A DNA stretch of 64,000 nucleotides from Natronorubrum bangense (GCF_004799645.1 NZ_CP031305.1:1488001-1552000), one strand, 5' to 3'. Counted from the stretch's first letter, positions 45,778 to 54,829 are shown. Numbers and translations are program-made. The notes: generated by a model not told the origin, from the sequence alone.

Positions 45778-46908
45778 TCACTCGAGCCGATCTAACACCG
45801 CATCTTTCTCGTAGGAGAGCGACAGCGACCGCGAGCGACCGCGGCCGTCGACCTCGGTGTAGTCGGCGTCGATCAGTCCCAGCTGGTCGAGTTTGTTGAC
45901 GATTTCGGAGTAGCGGGTGTAGCCCAGATCCGTCCGGTCGTGAAACGCCTCGTAGACGTCGCCGGCCTGCTCGCCGTCGTGGTTGGCGATCACCTCGAGC
46001 AGCGCCTCTTCGGTGTCGGTCAGTCCCGAGAGGCTGTGTGTGAGGTTGATGTACTTCGATGTCTCGTAGGCGTCTTCGACGTCTTGTAGCTCGACGGTAC
46101 GGCTGGCTCGCATCTCGGCGTTGAGGCCGGCTCGACGCAGCAGGTCGATCCCGACCCGGAGATCACCGCTCTCGGCAGTGAGCTCGGCGACGTACTCGAG
46201 CACGTCTCGAGAGATGACACCGTCGTGGAACCCGCGCGTGACCCGCTCGGTGAGGATGTCGACGATTTCGGGCTGGTCGTAGATCGGAAAGTAGACGTCT
46301 TCGGGCCGGAAGACGCTCTGGACCCGAGAGTCGAGTTCGTCGATGACGTCCAGTGCCGGATCCGAAGAGACGACGACGACGCCGATTTTGGCACCCGGAT
46401 ACTCCTCGTGGGCGCGCAACAGCGAGTAGAGGGTATCGCTGGCCTCGTTCTCGTAGAAGAGGTAGTTGACGTCGTCGAGTGCAACGACGAGCACGCGGTC
46501 TTCCTCGACGAGTTTTTCGGCGATCTGACCGAACAGCTTCTTGAAGGAGATTCCCGACGACGGCGGCTCGTAATCGAACGTGCCCTCGAACAGGCGCGAG
46601 AACACCGAGTAACGGGTGGCGTTGACCTGACAGTTGACCCGGATAGTCCGTACCTCGCTGGTCTGGGCACCGACCTCGTCGAACAGCTTCTGGATGGCTG
46701 TCGTCTTGCCGGTTCCGGGCGGGCCACGGACCACGACGTTGAGCGGCCGCGATCCACGGACTGCTGGCCGAAGCGCGTACGTCAGGCTCTGGGTCTGGCC
46801 TTCGCGGTGCTTGAACGTCTCGGGAACGTAGTCGATCTCGAAGACGTGCTCGTTTTTGAACACGGATTCGTCCCACGACAACATCCCCTCCTCGGGGTCG
46901 TCCACCAT
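45778..46908 (-). CDS. orc: Orc1/Cdc6-family replication initiator
   Basis: A 376-residue AAA+ ATPase. Walker A is VVRGPPGTGKTTAIQ (about residues 59-73), Walker B LVVALDDVNYLF, sensor 1 IGVVVVSSDP, the sensor 2 region SGDLRVGIDLLRRAG, and a C-terminal winged helix (LGYTRYSEIVNKLDQLGLIDADYTEVDGRGRSRSLSL). Such proteins recognise origins and load MCM. No clear ORB-type repeat was found in the adjoining 46909-47263, so this may be one of the Orc paralogues not paired with an origin. Confidence 0.94.
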   Translation of the reverse strand: MVDDPEEGMLSWDESVFKNEHVFEIDYVPETFKHREGQTQSLTYALRPAVRGSRPLNVVVRGPPGTGKTTAIQKLFDEVGAQTSEVRTIRVNCQVNATRYSVFSRLFEGTFDYEPPSSGISFKKLFGQIAEKLVEEDRVLVVALDDVNYLFYENEASDTLYSLLRAHEEYPGAKIGVVVVSSDPALDVIDELDSRVQSVFRPEDVYFPIYDQPEIVDILTERVTRGFHDGVISRDVLEYVAELTAESGDLRVGIDLLRRAGLNAEMRASRTVELQDVEDAYETSKYINLTHSLSGLTDTEEALLEVIANHDGEQAGDVYEAFHDRTDLGYTRYSEIVNKLDQLGLIDADYTEVDGRGRSRSLSLSYEKDAVLDRLE

Positions 46909-47263
46909 CACTTTCACCCTGCTTCCGCAGCGTCTTAACGGTTCGGTGGCCAACCCCGAACTCTCCACATTCGACCTCCGACTTCCCGCTCGAACAGTCC
47001 AGCGAGCGGTCGCCGGCGACGTCGACTCGCTTGCGACGTTCCTCGAGAACGAGACGTCGACCCACACTGCCGGACAATACTATTTACGCACTGATCGCAC
47101 GTGAACGGTCGTCGACGGAGGCGACGAGCCGTGAGACGCGCTTGGGCGGTTACTGACGTTCATCTGGCAGTGCCACTCACGGCAATCGATTGCACACGGG
47201 ACTGTAGTGATGTGAGGTCACGAGCACAGTCTGCACTGTCCGTCGACAACGATCCGAACGCGA
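46909..47263. other. 355-bp intergenic region upstream of orc
   Basis: A TATA-like GTTAAGAC (minus strand, about 46933-46940) lies about 28 nt before the orc ATG at 46908. I looked for ORB-like origin repeats and AT-rich unwinding sequence and found none. There is no convincing ORF. Confidence 0.4.
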
Positions 47264-47431
47264 TCAGGCCAGCTCGATCCGTTCCATGTCACGTTCGAGG
47301 TCTGATTGATCGATCCGACCGCCGTGAGTCATCCGCACGTGTGCCCGAACTAATCGTTTCACTTCGTCGGAACTACTCGAGCGAATCATGAACTGACAGT
47401 TCCCACCCGAACACGAAAATTGGTAGGGCAT
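47264..47431 (-). CDS. DUF1059-family small protein
   Basis: A 55-residue protein starting MPYQFSCSGGNCQFMIRSSSSDE. The paired cysteines (C7, C12) with MTHGGRID match the small DUF1059 family, which probably binds metal. The start at 47431 is set by this conserved N-terminus; the longer frame running to 48115 is spurious. Confidence 0.75.
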   Translation of the reverse strand: MPYQFSCSGGNCQFMIRSSSSDEVKRLVRAHVRMTHGGRIDQSDLERDMERIELA

Positions 47432-47555
47432 ACCACACCATAAATGTGGGATGGAGATAGCTGTTGTACTTGCACACTGACACCCCCTTTCGCCCTCCAC
47501 AGCCGTTGTTAACGCTGCCGATAGGATTATCATCCTGTAGCGAAACCGGCTCGGT

Positions 47556-47867
47556 ATGGGCACAATCGACGCGAGCGATCTGTTACCGGCACCACGGCTC
47601 CGAACGGCTGCACTCGAGGGCGACGTCACACAGCTCCACCGTGGTGACAAACACGCCTCGGAGGGTGATACCTTCGAGATCGACGACACCACGTTCGAGG
47701 TTGTCGAAGTCACTGAAGAGCGCCTCGGTGAACTCACCGACGAGGACGCCCGCGCCGAGGGATCGCCTGATCTCGAGTCGTACAAGCGCCGGATCGAACG
47801 GACCCACGACACCGAATGGGATGACGACAAAACGGCCGTGTTGCACCGCTTCGAGCCGCGTTCGTAG
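47556..47867 (+). CDS. ASCH-domain protein
   Basis: A 103-residue protein with an ASCH/PUA-like fold pattern: HRGDKHASEGDTFEIDDTTFEVVEVTEERLGELTDEDARAEG, then the helical SPDLESYKRRIERTHDTEWDD and a closing strand VLHRFEP. ASCH domains are predicted RNA-binding modules linked to translation or RNA metabolism. A TATA-like GATTATCA lies about 28 nt upstream. Confidence 0.85.
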   Translation: MGTIDASDLLPAPRLRTAALEGDVTQLHRGDKHASEGDTFEIDDTTFEVVEVTEERLGELTDEDARAEGSPDLESYKRRIERTHDTEWDDDKTAVLHRFEPRS

Positions 47868-47912
47868 CGTTCGACAGCTGAACACATCTGTGGCTGACTT
47901 TTCGGTCGACGG

Positions 47913-48143
47913 TTAGTCCCGATTCGCCAGAAAAATCCCGAGATAGATCGAAGCAACCGCACAGCCGACACCGAGTCCGAACGCGATCGTAAACGGGGAC
48001 TCGAGTGTGACCTCCCCACCGTCGTCGAGCAGCCAGCCGCTGAAGCCGACGACGAGCAACGCGACGGCCGCGAGACGGAGTACCGAGACGAGACGCCTTC
48101 CTTGCGTGTGCCCACTCGAGCCGGTCGACTCGTCTTGGCTCAT
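47913..48143 (-). CDS. Small membrane protein, two helices
   Basis: A 76-residue protein with a polar N-terminus and two hydrophobic segments (LRLAAVALLVVGFSGWLL and FTIAFGLGVGCAVASIYLGIFLA). No recognised domain. The ATG at 48143 gives the compact form; the longer frame to 48626 overlaps the divergent threonine aldolase gene. Confidence 0.65.
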   Translation of the reverse strand: MSQDESTGSSGHTQGRRLVSVLRLAAVALLVVGFSGWLLDDGGEVTLESPFTIAFGLGVGCAVASIYLGIFLANRD

Positions 48144-48251
48144 CGTCGTTTCGAACGGCTCCGGTTCAGTTGTCGGGTGGTGTCGTCCATGCAGTCGTCG
48201 TCGAACAGCACGACCGTAAATGGTTCCCTGTCGTCGGCTGTTGGTCAGCAT

Positions 48252-49274
48252 ATGATTGATCTCCGCTCCGATACGGTCACGACACCCGACGAAAGGATGC
48301 GCGAGGCTGCTCGCACGGCTGACGTGGGCGACGACGTCTACGGCGAGGATCCAACAGTGAACGACCTCGAGGAACGGGCCGCAGCGGCGGTGGGGATGGA
48401 CGCCGCCCTGTACGTTCCATCGGGAACGATGGGGAACCAGATCGCGGCGCGCGTCCACACCGAACGGGGCCAAGAACTGCTCGCGGATCGCAAAAGCCAC
48501 GTCGTCAAATACGAACTCGGTGGCCTCGCCCAGCACGCCGGCCTCCAGCTTCGGACGTTCGAGACGGCGCGTGGCGTCCCGTCGCCGGCACAGGTCGACG
48601 ACGAGTACGTCGCGGCGGACCTGCACCGACCCGAAACCGGACTACTCTGGCTCGAGAACACGCACAACGCCCGCGGCGGGCTTGCAATTGCCCCCGATCG
48701 GATCGCCGGCGCAGCCGACGCGGCTCACGAGCGCGGTGTGCCGGTTCACGTCGACGGGGCGAGGCTGTTCAACGCGGCAACGGCGCTCGACGTCTCTGCG
48801 ACCGACCTCACCGAGCCCGTCGACTCGGTCATGTTCTGTCTGTCGAAGGGGCTCGGCGCGCCGGTCGGATCGATACTCGCCGGCAGTGAGGCGTTCGTCG
48901 AACGTGCTCGGCGGACGCGAAAGCTGTTCGGTGGCGGGATGCGACAGGCTGGACTCATCGCGGCACCCGGATTGTGTGCCCTCGAGAACGTCTCGGAACT
49001 CGAAACTGATCACGAACACGCGCGTCTGCTCGCGGACGGACTAGCCGACGTCGAGGGGGTCGACATTCAGGCTCCGGAGACGAACATCGTCCTCGTCGAT
49101 GTCGCCGGAGCGGAACTCGAGTCTGAAGCGGTTCTCGAGCGGCTTCACGAGCGAGGCGTGGCCGCATCCGCGCTCGATGCGACGACGATTCGGTTCTGTA
49201 CCCATCGAGACATCTCACGAGCGGATCTCGAGAACGCAGTTGACGCTGTCTGCACAGCGTTCGACACGGTTTGA
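48252..49274 (+). CDS. Threonine aldolase (L-allo/low-specificity type)
   Basis: A 340-residue PLP enzyme cleaving threonine or allo-threonine to glycine and acetaldehyde. It opens MIDLRSDTVTTPDERM; the substrate-binding region is DVYGEDPTVNDLE, the PLP aspartate is in PVHVDGARLFNA, and the Schiff-base lysine is in FCLSKGLGAPVGS. The start at 48252 follows TAAATGG by about 33 nt. Length matches the family. Confidence 0.92.
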   Translation: MIDLRSDTVTTPDERMREAARTADVGDDVYGEDPTVNDLEERAAAAVGMDAALYVPSGTMGNQIAARVHTERGQELLADRKSHVVKYELGGLAQHAGLQLRTFETARGVPSPAQVDDEYVAADLHRPETGLLWLENTHNARGGLAIAPDRIAGAADAAHERGVPVHVDGARLFNAATALDVSATDLTEPVDSVMFCLSKGLGAPVGSILAGSEAFVERARRTRKLFGGGMRQAGLIAAPGLCALENVSELETDHEHARLLADGLADVEGVDIQAPETNIVLVDVAGAELESEAVLERLHERGVAASALDATTIRFCTHRDISRADLENAVDAVCTAFDTV

Positions 49275-49280
49275 CGGCCG

Positions 49281-49406
49281 TCAGCGCATCCCATCTCGGA
49301 ACTCGAGAATCGTGCGCCGGATCAGCAGATACGAGAAAAAGACCAGCGACAGGAGGATCACCACGACCGCGATGATGACGGGATCGTCGGGGAGGAAACC
49401 GAGCAT
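49281..49406 (-). CDS. Tiny single-helix membrane protein, 41 residues
   Basis: ATG at 49404-49406, TGA at 49281-49283. The product MLGFLPDDPVIIAVVVILLS continues as one transmembrane helix followed by a basic cytoplasmic tail (LIRRTILEFRDGMR). The short acidic N-terminus outside and the basic tail inside fit a positive-inside topology. GTTTTGCG lies about 31 nt upstream. It converges with the threonine aldolase gene. Such tiny proteins are common and often missed. Confidence 0.65.
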   Translation of the reverse strand: MLGFLPDDPVIIAVVVILLSLVFFSYLLIRRTILEFRDGMR

Positions 49407-49645
49407 ACAAGACCCGTACTGTGCCGGCGCGCAAAACCGTTTCGACCTCGCTCATCTGATACACTGCTGAGAGATCCCGACGCGAGCAGGCAGCGAGACG
49501 AACGGTAAAACGGCTGTTTCACCTTCCGCTGTGTCTATTCATCTGGCTAACAACGGAGCACATACGTCTCGAGCACGGTTCGTCGCCCGTCGTGGTCGAG
49601 ACGGGATCACCCACTTCGACACCCGCTGACGCCGCTCCTCCTGGG

Positions 49646-50203
49646 TTACTCCGTCTGATCGGCTGTCGCCGTTCCCGTCACCTCGAACGACTCGACGAGC
49701 GTCCCATCCGGCTGGCGGAGCTCGCCTGCGAGTCGTGTCTCACCCGTCGTGTGTTCGCCGTCCACCGCCTCCTCGAGGACGGCAAACCCTGGCCGGTTCC
49801 CGCGCGGATCGGCGTGGCTGCCGGGGTTTACGAGGAGGCAGTCCTCGGTCTCGACGACCGTCGGTCGGTGGCTATGCCCCGAGACGACGACGTCGGCGTC
49901 CCGTGAGCGGCCGAACATGACACGTCCCATCTCGCCGCCGTCTCGGCGGTGGGTGACGGCGAATCGGACGCCGCCAGCCTCGACGACGCGAGCCGTCGGG
50001 AGTCGGTCCCGAACGGCCGCGCTGTCGGCGTTCCCGTGGACGGCATAGAGCACCTCACACTCGTCTTGAAACGCCTCGAGTGCGGTCGCACTCGTAAAGT
50101 CACCCGCGTGAATCACGACATCGGCTTCGCGGGCCGCAGTCAGCGCCTCGCCCTCGAGACCGTGTCCACGGCTGCGATGCGTATCGGAGAAGATTGCAAT
50201 CAT
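49646..50203 (-). CDS. YfcE-type metallophosphoesterase, second paralogue
   Basis: A 185-residue calcineurin-like phosphodiesterase: FSDTHRS at residues 5-11, HAGDF near 32, VHGNAD near 54, VTHRRDG near 84 and SGHSHRP near 107. It differs from the paralogue at 18340-18843 in having GNAD instead of GNND and GHSH instead of GHHH. A short dyad GACCTG-CTA-CAGGTC lies just upstream of its ATG at 50206-50220. Confidence 0.9.
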   Translation of the reverse strand: MIAIFSDTHRSRGHGLEGEALTAAREADVVIHAGDFTSATALEAFQDECEVLYAVHGNADSAAVRDRLPTARVVEAGGVRFAVTHRRDGGEMGRVMFGRSRDADVVVSGHSHRPTVVETEDCLLVNPGSHADPRGNRPGFAVLEEAVDGEHTTGETRLAGELRQPDGTLVESFEVTGTATADQTE

Positions 50204-50302
50204 ACGACCTGCTACAGGTCGGGGGATGACGATCCTTTCGCCATCGCGTCACACCGTCCCCGTGGGCGGCGGGACCGTCTGGGGATCGGCTGAGACGAAC
50301 TC

Positions 50303-50309
50303 TTTTATC
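50303..50309 (+). promoter_or_regulatory. TATA box that fixes the XPD-helicase start
   Basis: TTTTATC is centred 27 nt before the GTG at 50333 and only about 6 nt before the ATG at 50312. Since transcription should begin near 50332, the GTG is the likely start. Confidence 0.5.
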
Positions 50310-50332
50310 GAATGAAGGGCCAATCACGTACC

Positions 50333-52504
50333 GTGTCCGAGACTGCCGGGTACATGCGCTTTTTCCCGTACGACCAGCCGTACGAGAATCAGCGCGAGGC
50401 GATGGATCGCATCCATAACGCGTTGACCCGTGGGCAGAACGTCCTCTTCGAAGGAGCCTGTGGAACCGGAAAGACGCTCTCGTCGCTGGTTCCAGCGCTG
50501 GAGGTCGCCCGCGAGCAGGACAAGACGGTCGTCATTACGACTAACGTCCACCAGCAGATGCGCCAGTTCGTCGCCGAGGCCCGCGCGATCACCCGCGAAG
50601 AACGGATTCGAGCGGTCGTTTTCAAGGGCAAATCGTCGATGTGTCATATCGATGTCGGCTATGAGGAGTGTCAGGCCCTGCGGGATAACACCCGCGCGGT
50701 CGTCGACACCGAACGCGACAAACGACAGCTCGAACGCCGCCAGCGCGAACTGCTCGCCGAGAGCCAGGACGGCGACGGCGGTGCAGCCGACGCCCGCAGC
50801 GCCGTCATGGACGAACTCGAGTCACTCGAGGAGCGACTCGATGATCTCGAAGAGCAGAACGTCTGTGAGCACTACCGGAACAACCTGACCGAAGACACGG
50901 ACGACTTCTTCGGTTGGCTGTTCGAAGACGTCCGCACGCCGGATGAGATCTACGAGTACGCCGACAGCCAGCAGCTGTGTGGCTATGAACTCTTAAAAGA
51001 GGGCCTCGAGGGCGTCGATCTCGTCGTCTGTAACTACCATCACCTACTCGATTCGACCATTCGACAGCAGTTTTTCCGCTGGCTGGGTCGCGACCCCGAG
51101 GACGTCATCGTCGTCTTCGACGAGGCCCACAACGTCGAAGACGCTGCTCGTGAACACGCCACCCGGACCTGCTCCGAGCGCACGTTCGACTCGGCGCTGG
51201 ACGAACTCGCGGAGGCCGACGACTCGCGAGCCGAGAACGCCGGCAACGTCCTCTCGGCGTTTCACCGCGCGCTGGTCGAGACCTACGAAGCATCGTTTGG
51301 CTTTGGCGATCGTGAAGCAATCGGCGAGAACTGGACTGATATCTCGATCGCCAACGATGACCGACGCGATGACCTGACACTCGAGTTCCTCCAGCGTTAC
51401 TCCGGCCGGGGAATCGACGACGACCTCGAGGCCGCGATGGAACTCGGCCAGGAACTCGACGAGCAGTACGAAGAGGCCTACCGTGAGGGCGAAACGGCAA
51501 CGCGAACGGAGTGTCAAACGCTCCAGGCCGCGGCGTTCGTTAGCGCGTGGCTCGACGAGGGGACGGCCGAGGGGCTGTACCCGGTCGTCGCCGTCACCCG
51601 CGATGCCGGCACCGACGAAGTCTACGGCCGCGCGGAGCTGTACTCCTGTCTGCCGCGGCAGGTGACGGGGCGACTGTTCGAGGAGGTCTCGAGCACCGTC
51701 CTGATGAGTGCGACCCTTCAGCCGTTCGACGTCACCGAGAGCGTGTTGGGCCTCGAGGAGCCGGTCACGATGGCCTACGGGTTGCAGTTTCCCGCGGACA
51801 GGCGGCGAACGTATGCCGTCGAGACGCCGCCGCTGTTCGCCTCGGATCGGGACGATCCCGACGTGCAAGAGACCGTAACGGAGACGATCCACGACGCCGT
51901 GCGGATGACTCCCGGAAACACGCTCGCGTTTTTCCCCAACTACGGCGAAGCGGGCCGGTATGCCGACCGCCTCGAGCGCCGCTCGGAGAAGACGGTGTAC
52001 CTGGACGAACCGGGTGAGTCAGTCGAGCGGTTGCGCCAGCGGTTCGTCGCAGACGACGGGGCGGTGTTGTGTACCTCGCTGTGGGGAACCCTCGCAGAAG
52101 GGGTGAGTTTCGACGGCGACGACGCGACCACGGTGCTGGTTGTCGGCGTGCCGTACCCGCATCTCGACGACCGAGCCGAGGCCGTGCAGGAGGCCTATGA
52201 CGCGGCCTTCGAGGGAACTGAGACGGGCTGGCGCTACGCCGTCGAGATTCCGACGATTCGCAAAACGAGACAGGCGCTCGGCCGAGTGATTCGCTCACCG
52301 GAGGACGTCGGCGTCCGCGCGCTGCTCGACCGGCGCTACTCGCGGACGGCCAAATCCGACCTCGGCAGATACAGTGTCAACAGCACGTTCCCACACGAGG
52401 AACGCGAGGAGCTGATCGATATCAACCCCGAGAAACTGAAGTTCGCGATGCTCAATTTCTACGGTGACCACGATGCCTACAACGGCGAGTCGCCGCGGCC
52501 CTAA
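50333..52504 (+). CDS. XPD/DinG-family superfamily 2 DNA helicase
   Basis: A 723-residue helicase. Walker A is EGACGTGKTLSSL, the DEAH box is VVFDEAHNVED, and motif VI is RQALGRVIRSPEDVG. The iron-sulphur cluster cysteines are in MCHIDVGYEEC, VCEHYRNN and QLCGYELL. Relatives are Rad3/XPD (excision repair, transcription) and DinG. The start is a GTG at 50333 (VSETAGYMRFFPYDQPYENQ) as the TATA box overlaps the upstream ATG. It converges with thpR, 11 bp apart. Confidence 0.93.
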   Translation: MSETAGYMRFFPYDQPYENQREAMDRIHNALTRGQNVLFEGACGTGKTLSSLVPALEVAREQDKTVVITTNVHQQMRQFVAEARAITREERIRAVVFKGKSSMCHIDVGYEECQALRDNTRAVVDTERDKRQLERRQRELLAESQDGDGGAADARSAVMDELESLEERLDDLEEQNVCEHYRNNLTEDTDDFFGWLFEDVRTPDEIYEYADSQQLCGYELLKEGLEGVDLVVCNYHHLLDSTIRQQFFRWLGRDPEDVIVVFDEAHNVEDAAREHATRTCSERTFDSALDELAEADDSRAENAGNVLSAFHRALVETYEASFGFGDREAIGENWTDISIANDDRRDDLTLEFLQRYSGRGIDDDLEAAMELGQELDEQYEEAYREGETATRTECQTLQAAAFVSAWLDEGTAEGLYPVVAVTRDAGTDEVYGRAELYSCLPRQVTGRLFEEVSSTVLMSATLQPFDVTESVLGLEEPVTMAYGLQFPADRRRTYAVETPPLFASDRDDPDVQETVTETIHDAVRMTPGNTLAFFPNYGEAGRYADRLERRSEKTVYLDEPGESVERLRQRFVADDGAVLCTSLWGTLAEGVSFDGDDATTVLVVGVPYPHLDDRAEAVQEAYDAAFEGTETGWRYAVEIPTIRKTRQALGRVIRSPEDVGVRALLDRRYSRTAKSDLGRYSVNSTFPHEEREELIDINPEKLKFAMLNFYGDHDAYNGESPRP

Positions 52505-52515
52505 CAGCCCTCGAG

Positions 52516-53016
52516 TTAGGCTGGCAACGACACCCGACTCACTGGGAGTTTGTACGTTCCATCCCAGAACTCGAGGCCGTTGACCGTCCATTTGATCGGC
52601 TCGATTTCGCGGTCGGCCAGTCGTTTCGCAGTCTCGAGGTCGCCGCCGCGGGCCAGCGTGACGTGGGGGACGTAGTCGTCGCCCTCGAGTTCCTCGACGA
52701 CCTCGAACGCCTCAGTGAGGTCGTCGTGGATCGACTCGAGTCCGGGGCTCTCGACGGCAAGATAGACGACGGGGGCTGATCCGAGTGGGGGGTCTTCGAA
52801 GTAGTCGATCTCGGTGATCTGGGCCTCGACTGCGGGCGCGCCCTCGAGTGCGCGATGTGCGCGGTGTTGTAACTGGGCGACGTGGTCGGCCTCGCCGAGG
52901 CGTTTGAGCAGACACGAGTGCTCCTCACGGACGTGCTCGAAGCCGACGAGATCGGGGTAGAGTTCGTTCGCGAGCGTACGGACGCGACCGGGGACCGGGA
53001 CGTTGACGCTGTACAC
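52516..53016 (-). CDS. thpR: RNA 2',3'-cyclic phosphodiesterase (2'-5' RNA ligase family)
   Basis: A 166-residue two-histidine phosphoesterase. The two motifs are EEHSCLLKRLG (His33) and VPHVTLARGG (His118-x-Thr120). The first motif is H-x-C rather than the usual H-x-T, a mild deviation. The family opens 2',3'-cyclic phosphates on RNA and can ligate tRNA halves in vitro. It appears monocistronic. Confidence 0.9.
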   Translation of the reverse strand: MYSVNVPVPGRVRTLANELYPDLVGFEHVREEHSCLLKRLGEADHVAQLQHRAHRALEGAPAVEAQITEIDYFEDPPLGSAPVVYLAVESPGLESIHDDLTEAFEVVEELEGDDYVPHVTLARGGDLETAKRLADREIEPIKWTVNGLEFWDGTYKLPVSRVSLPA

Positions 53017-53155
53017 GTGCCTCGCTGTAGGGGTGGTTCGCGTATGAGTGTGCTGATCTACAGTAACAACTGAACCGATTTACACATTGATCGTACAGCC
53101 GTCGTGCGATCAGGTGTGCAGTGACTTGCAGTGGCTACTGTAGCGACTTACGAAC

Positions 53156-53350
53156 TTAGATTCGATCGACCAACCAGAGGACGATCAGGACGGCGATCGC
53201 AAGCTGGACCAGCAGGAAAAACGGGCCGAGCAGACTGGCGAGCCCGCTGACCAGTGTCTGGAGGATCTGCAAGACCAGTAAGACGGCGACCAGTCCGAGG
53301 ACGATCTTCAGGAGTGTTTCGACCTCGAGTTCGCCACGCGTGTCGAGCAT
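53156..53350 (-). CDS. Small membrane protein (DUF7554-like)
   Basis: A 64-residue protein, MLDTRGELEVETLLKIVLG, then two closely spaced hydrophobic segments ending LWLVDRI. A TATA-like TATTTTTC lies about 30 nt upstream and supports the ATG at 53350. The DUF number is from memory and uncertain. It is divergent from the membrane-anchored regulator gene. Confidence 0.65.
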   Translation of the reverse strand: MLDTRGELEVETLLKIVLGLVAVLLVLQILQTLVSGLASLLGPFFLLVQLAIAVLIVLWLVDRI

Positions 53351-53434
53351 ACCTTCGTGTAGGCGTGACTGTCTGAAAAATACACCGTTACAACGTCGCA
53401 AAGCATATCTGGACGGCTACGGCATGTGATTATA

Positions 53435-54535
53435 ATGGATGTAAAGGGGCTTTGGGCCCTGGTCTGGGTGCTCGTGGGTATCGGGTGTGCGCTCGCGTTG
53501 CTGCCGGCCCTTTCGGCTGGGGCCGCTGGCACCGCCGGTGCACAGGGTGCACTGATGCAGGAGTCATCCGATGAGAGCGACCGACTCGCCGAAGCAGACG
53601 ATATCCACATCGATATCTTCGTCTCCGAAAACGGGTCGGCCACGTTCGCCATCGATTATCGCTTCGAGAACAACTCCGATGGCACGTGGGAAGCGCTTCA
53701 GGAGGACGTCGAAGCGAATCCGGAGGCGTACGCCGACAGCCAAGAAGCCCGCTGGAACGAGGTCCTGGCTGAAGGGGTGAACGCGACGGAGAGAGACGAG
53801 ATGGAAATCTCGAACGTCTCCGTTGGGACGGATACGAGCGCTGCGCCACGAGATATCGGCCGTGTCGAGGTTCGCTTCGAGTGGTCGAAGTTCGCGTACG
53901 TCGAACTGAATCGAATCGAGGCAGGCGACGCACTCGCAGGATACACCCTGTCGCAGAACACCTCGTTACAAATAATCGCCCCCGAGGGCTACATGATCGA
54001 GGAGACCGCTCCCTCACCGGAGGATGTCGGCGAAGACTACGTCTACTGGGATAGCGATGGCTCCGAGTTTTCGCCCGACCCGCCCCTTGTCGTCATGATC
54101 GAAGAGACGAACGATGACGGACAGCCGACTGACGCGACAGATGGGCCATCGATGCCGTGGCTTGCTGTGCTGGCCGCGCTTGCCCTGCTAGCGACCGTTG
54201 GCGCTGCTGGCTGGTTGCTCAAACGGAACCGAGACGACGCGGCGACGACTAACAGCGGCGGTATGACCCCGCCGGTTGCCGATGGCTCGAGTGCGGCTGA
54301 TGGCTCGAACGGGCCGTCACCCGACCTGCTCAGCAACGAAGAACGCGTTCTGCAACTGCTCGAGGCCCATGGTGGCCGGATCAAACAGCAGGCAGTCGTC
54401 TCAGAACTGGACTGGACCGAAGCCAAAACGAGCCAGGTCGTCGGCAGCCTGCGAGAAGACGACGAGATTGAGGTCTTCCGGATCGGTCGGGAGAACGTGC
54501 TAGCGCTTCCCGACGAGGACGAAGCGGAGACGTAG
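53435..54535 (+). CDS. Membrane-anchored winged-helix regulator
   Basis: A 366-residue protein. A signal/anchor helix (residues 5-35), an extracytoplasmic beta-rich domain (about 50-230, with N-glycosylation sequons such as NGS, NNS, NAT and NTS), a transmembrane helix (PWLAVLAALALLATVGAAGWLL), a disordered Gly/Ser linker and a C-terminal winged helix (SNEERVLQLLEAHGGRIKQQAVVSELDWTEAKTSQVVGSLREDDEIEV). This is a one-component sensor-regulator layout common in haloarchaea; the signal and targets are unknown. Confidence 0.82.
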   Translation: MDVKGLWALVWVLVGIGCALALLPALSAGAAGTAGAQGALMQESSDESDRLAEADDIHIDIFVSENGSATFAIDYRFENNSDGTWEALQEDVEANPEAYADSQEARWNEVLAEGVNATERDEMEISNVSVGTDTSAAPRDIGRVEVRFEWSKFAYVELNRIEAGDALAGYTLSQNTSLQIIAPEGYMIEETAPSPEDVGEDYVYWDSDGSEFSPDPPLVVMIEETNDDGQPTDATDGPSMPWLAVLAALALLATVGAAGWLLKRNRDDAATTNSGGMTPPVADGSSAADGSNGPSPDLLSNEERVLQLLEAHGGRIKQQAVVSELDWTEAKTSQVVGSLREDDEIEVFRIGRENVLALPDEDEAET

Positions 54536-54563
54536 CCGTCACGTTGCTCGCTATTCAGCAGGA

Positions 54564-54570
54564 TTTAATA
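54564..54570 (+). promoter_or_regulatory. TATA box of the arginine-rich leader ORF
   Basis: TTTAATA is centred 28 nt before the ATG at 54595, the spacing expected of a leaderless transcript that begins at the ORF. Confidence 0.5.
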
Positions 54571-54594
54571 CAGAGGACTGCCATTCCCCCACCA

Positions 54595-54753
54595 ATGAGT
54601 CTCACCGTCGGAACCACGAGTTCGGTTTCCGGTACCGACGGGATTGCTTCTCCGCGGCGACGACGCCGACGGCGGGCCTTTGAGCCCGACCTACATCACA
54701 CCCCACGTCCCCGGATTGTTCCACTATCCCAGAAACGCCAAATTTCCTGTTAG
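54595..54753 (+). CDS. Short ORF with seven consecutive Arg codons upstream of argG (candidate leader peptide)
   Basis: A 52-codon ORF, MSLTVGTTSSVSGTDGIASP, then seven arginines at codons 21-27 (54655-54675), then AFEPDLHH. The Arg run overlaps alternative hairpins: CGGCG-ACGA-CGCCG inside it, and CGGGC (54673-54677) pairing with GCCCG (54684-54688) just after it. A ribosome stalled on the Arg codons would prevent the second hairpin. argG starts 77 bp downstream but also has its own TATA-like box. Arg runs occur by chance in GC-rich frames, so this is a candidate, supported mainly by promoter spacing and position. Confidence 0.45.
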   Translation: MSLTVGTTSSVSGTDGIASPRRRRRRRAFEPDLHHTPRPRIVPLSQKRQISC

Positions 54754-54792
54754 CAGCCGCTCTGCCCTTAATTTACGCAGATGAAATCAATG

Positions 54793-54800
54793 TACTTAAG
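54793..54800 (+). promoter_or_regulatory. TATA-like box of argG
   Basis: TACTTAAG lies about 33 nt before the argG ATG at 54830. Confidence 0.45.
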
Positions 54801-54829
54801 TCCCTCCTGCTGTTTCACTCGAGTACCAT

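Noticed and set aside
46909..47263. Replication origin next to orc
   Set aside because: I saw no ORB-like repeats and no AT-rich unwinding region.
54656..54669. Rho-type or intrinsic terminator from CGGCG-ACGA-CGCCG
   Set aside because: No T-run follows; kept only as part of the leader-peptide hypothesis.
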